A stretch of 35,623 nt of DNA from Chryseobacterium sp. (lineage in GTDB: Bacteria; Bacteroidota; Bacteroidia; Flavobacteriales; Weeksellaceae): positions 1-35,623 of the forward strand of contig JAGLBA010000019.1 in the NCBI GenBank assembly GCA_018260475.1, given 5' to 3'. The translations under genes were made by a program, and so were the position numbers. The notes beneath the pieces were generated by a model that was given only the letters and a program-made list of their open reading frames with translations, did no database searches and was not told the origin of the DNA. Position 1 is the first letter of the stretch; each line of letters begins with the position of its first letter. Positions 33,860 through 35,623 of the stretch are shown in pieces.

Positions 33860-34087
33860 AAGAATCTGATTCCGGAGATAAAACAAATGAAGCCTCAGGC
33901 TCAGGGAGGTCATAGTAAATGAAGAAACATTAAAACAATGATGTCTGATTCTGAAATCATTAAATCTATGACTGGTTTTCATGTACGAGTCCAAAGAATA
34001 TTTAAACATCACGACCAAGAATTAGTGTGCGGCTATTGGAAGGATTTATTTCCTATCTGGTTTTACACTACATTTTTGAAGTTTTAG
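33860..34087 (+). pseudogene. IS982-type transposase, N-terminal remnant
   Basis: One frame of 76 codons reads KNLIPEIKQMKPQAQGGHSK, a TGA, then MMSDSEIIKSMTGFH, FKHHDQELVCGYWKDLFP and a stop at 34085. The order (a helical start, then SDSEII..M..FH, then YWKDLFP) recalls the N-terminal domain of IS982-type transposases (LSDAEIMTI..FH, FP..VSYNRF). The catalytic part is missing. In 33693-33859 I see nothing. Confidence 0.55.
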
Positions 34088-34212
34088 AAAAATTTCTGAA
34101 ATATATGTTTTTATTTTATTTATTCCGTTTATGTTTACTGTCGCTCGATAGTGTACCACATCAGTCGGCGTGAGCTGCTAGGCCGATTTGGCCGAGGGAG
34201 CGGAGCGGATTT

Positions 34213-34412
34213 CGCCACATCGGAAAGCGGCTTTGCAATGTGTGGGGCTAAGGTGGATGAAAATTTCAACAAACCACGCCCTGAGCAAAACGTTTTTCTG
34301 GTGACTAAATTAAGAAAAATATGTTAGCAGAAAACCTTTTACGGTGAAATATCGTAAATCTCTCTGTGATAATTTCGACCCCGCATAATGCAAAACCGAT
34401 GTTGTGCGTTCG
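34213..34412. repeat. attC-like palindromic module A
   Basis: Outer arms: CGCCACATCGG and TTTGCAATGTGTGGGG (34213-34247) face CCCCGCATAATGCAAAA and CCGATGTTGTGCG (34379-34409) as an imperfect inverted repeat. An inner imperfect hairpin (TTTTCTGGTGACTAA with TTAGCAGAAAA) lies in the middle. GTTGTGC resembles the GTTRRRY core of integron attC sites with one mismatch. The module ends about 20 bases after the stop of the isochorismatase gene, where attC sites of cassettes lie. Confidence 0.5.
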
Positions 34413-34432
34413 CTTTTCTTTTCAATAGTTTC

Positions 34433-35002
34433 CTAAATATTTTGTTTTAAAAAGTCTGTGGTTACTACGGTTGCAAATTCTCCATTCAAACTTGCTAAAG
34501 CAGTTTCGTGAATTAGTTCGGCTGAAAAATTTTGACCGTCAAGCCCTTTTTTGTTAAATGTCGCAGTCGCATCAGAAACTAAAAAGGTGTCAAACCCAAA
34601 ATTTCCAGCCATTCTTGTTGTCGTTGAAACACAATGGTCTGTTGTCAAGCCAACAATTACAAGTTTCGTTATTTTCTCGTTGTCAAGTCGCTCTTTTAGG
34701 TCTGTCCCAATAAATGCACTATTCACATTTTTTTTGATAATTGGTTCTTCGCCAACAGGTTTTACTACATCTTTAAATTCGTTTCCTTTGTTGGTCTCGT
34801 TAAGTAAAGAAGTCGGCATTGAAGAACAATGTTGAATGTGAAAAATTGGAAGTTCATTTTTTCTCCAAAGCTTCAAAAGTTCTCCTGCTTTTTTTTCTGC
34901 GTCAAGATTGTTTCTTTGTCCGCCCCAATATTCTACATTGTCAAACCCTTTTTGAATGTCGATTAAAATTAGTGCTGGTCTGTCTGATTTTGAAATGCTC
35001 AT
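34433..35002 (-). CDS. Isochorismatase-like cysteine hydrolase in a cassette-like setting
   Basis: A 189-residue hydrolase of the isochorismatase superfamily. The expected triad is visible: Asp15 (LILIDIQKGF), Lys91 (IIKKNVNSAF) and Cys124 (LTTDHCVSTT). The last is followed by TRMAGNFGFDTFLVSDATAT. The family includes nicotinamidase-like and other amide hydrolases; the substrate cannot be read. Base use is AT-rich in the manner of its flanks. It is isolated between two related palindromic modules and a recombinase gene, so it was probably acquired by transfer. Confidence 0.88.
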   Translation of the reverse strand: MSISKSDRPALILIDIQKGFDNVEYWGGQRNNLDAEKKAGELLKLWRKNELPIFHIQHCSSMPTSLLNETNKGNEFKDVVKPVGEEPIIKKNVNSAFIGTDLKERLDNEKITKLVIVGLTTDHCVSTTTRMAGNFGFDTFLVSDATATFNKKGLDGQNFSAELIHETALASLNGEFATVVTTDFLKQNI

Positions 35003-35058
35003 TTATATTTATATTTTTTGTCCAATGATTTTGTCGATATGGTGGCTGTCTAAAGTGA

Positions 35059-35260
35059 CGCACAACGGAAAAGGGCTTTGCGAAGGCGGGGCTAAGAAAG
35101 CCAAAACTTTCTATAAACAAGCACCTGAGCAAAAACCATTTTCGTTTTTTAAACTTACAAAAAATAAAAAAACGAAATGGTTTTTTGCGTTTAAAAGTGC
35201 GATAATCTTCAACGCAAGGGAACTTCACCCCCGCATTGCATAAAACCCATGTTGAACTAA
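35059..35260. repeat. attC-like palindromic module B
   Basis: The same plan and nearly the same length as module A. CGCACAACGG and TTTGCGAAGGCGGGG (35059-35091) face CCCCCGCATTGCATAAAAC and CCATGTTGAAC (35228-35257). Both modules share GGGGCTAAG after the left arm and CTGAGCAAAA before the inner hairpin. The inner hairpin here is AAACCATTTTCGTTTTTT with AAAAAAACGAAATGGTTT. GTTGAAC fits GTTRRRY exactly. CGCACAAC at its left is the exact complement of GTTGTGCG at the right end of module A. Confidence 0.5.
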
Positions 35261-35293
35261 ACCTCCGGTAGCTTTTCCCACTCGCCGTTTTAG

Positions 35294-35301
35294 TAACTTT
35301 G
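35294..35301 (+). promoter_or_regulatory. -7 promoter element of the recombinase gene
   Basis: TAACTTTG matches TAnnTTTG, about 30 bases before ATG 35331 and 74 before ATG 35375. Confidence 0.5.
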
Positions 35302-35374
35302 TTTTTATTAACCTTTTAAAAACTCATGAAATGGCTACAAAAAAAAATCTCCTGAGAATTTAAGTACGAACAAA

Positions 35375-35623
35375 ATGCTGAATCGTGCCTGCCATGAAGT
35401 TAACGGTTTTGCCGAACTCCTGCAACGCTTTGAAAGAAATATTTCCATCCTGGGCAGAAGCAAGCGTACCTTTGATAATTATTCCCGTCACGTTGCGGCC
35501 ATGGCGCTTCACTTCGGTAAAGTCCCTACCGAATTAGACCCGGAAGACATCAAAGATTACCTTTTTGAACTTCAAAAGCGATCAAAAACCCCTTCTCAGT
35601 CGTACTTTAAACATACCGTTTAC
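35375..35623 (+). CDS. Tyrosine recombinase/integrase, N-terminal part (runs off window)
   Basis: Eighty-three codons are open from ATG 35375 to the window end. The sequence (FAELLQRFERNISILGRSKR, then TFDNYSRHVAAMALHFGK, then ELDPEDIKDYLFELQKRSKT) is the SAM-like core-binding domain of XerC/D-type recombinases. Catalytic residues lie beyond the window. A better start may be ATG 35331 (MATKK): the two frames join if a run of nine A (35338-35346 region) had ten. So either a frameshift or slippage exists, or the internal ATG is used. It resembles recombinases often found before IS91-type transposases in Bacteroidota, and could also be an integron-type integrase. Confidence 0.75.
   Translation, partial: MLNRACHEVNGFAELLQRFERNISILGRSKRTFDNYSRHVAAMALHFGKVPTELDPEDIKDYLFELQKRSKTPSQSYFKHTVY

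Overview
The window looks like chromosome from a Bacteroidota flavobacterium, most like the Weeksellaceae (Chryseobacterium and relatives). The evidence is the low GC content, Bacteroidetes-type promoters (TTG, about 19 bases, TAnnTTTG), TonB-dependent receptors paired with HmuY-like lipoproteins, weak ribosome binding sites, and the archaeal/eukaryotic-type ProRS. No tRNA, rRNA or CRISPR array was seen.

Positions 1-6.6 kb (minus strand) are an iron/heme acquisition block in decay. In transcription order it holds a heme receptor that has lost its N-terminal half, a HmuY-like lipoprotein, a DUF6607 protein, an AraC regulator, a siderophore receptor with an internal deletion and frameshifts, and an apparently intact receptor with a TTG start that runs off the left edge. 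A short plus-strand gene next to the heme receptor is also 5'-truncated at the same breakpoint near 6523.

Positions 6.9-10.1 kb hold a metal regulator with MntR-like ligands, divergent from a complete TonB-dependent receptor coupled to a secreted thioredoxin-like protein. The shared promoter carries a perfect DtxR/MntR palindrome. A close relative of that operator and promoter sits in front of mntH at 26.2 kb, so the sequence suggests a manganese (or Mn/Fe) regulon.

Positions 10.3-22.6 kb carry a MarR regulator; a glycosyltransferase / UDP-galactopyranose mutase / glycosidase operon; remains of a ferritin-like (DUF892) gene; a radical-SAM / DUF4130 / FAD-oxidoreductase operon; a four-gene stress-type operon (unknown, DCC, SpoIIAA-like, PPOX) with a textbook promoter; an internally deleted IS5-type transposase; and an esterase lipoprotein. 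Positions 22.7-33.7 kb are core functions: dnaJ, grpE, mntH, a DUF937-OmpA envelope protein, proS, a Tyr/Gly-rich lipoprotein, a FadL-like barrel and a two-subunit transketolase.

Positions 33.7-35.6 kb are mobile in character. An IS982-type remnant is followed by an isochorismatase-like gene framed by two diverged, same-orientation, roughly 200-nt palindromic modules that resemble integron attC sites. The start of a tyrosine recombinase follows, divergent from the cassette and cut by the window end. This integron-like layout is the most unusual feature here and deserves testing against ordinary IS91-linked recombinases.
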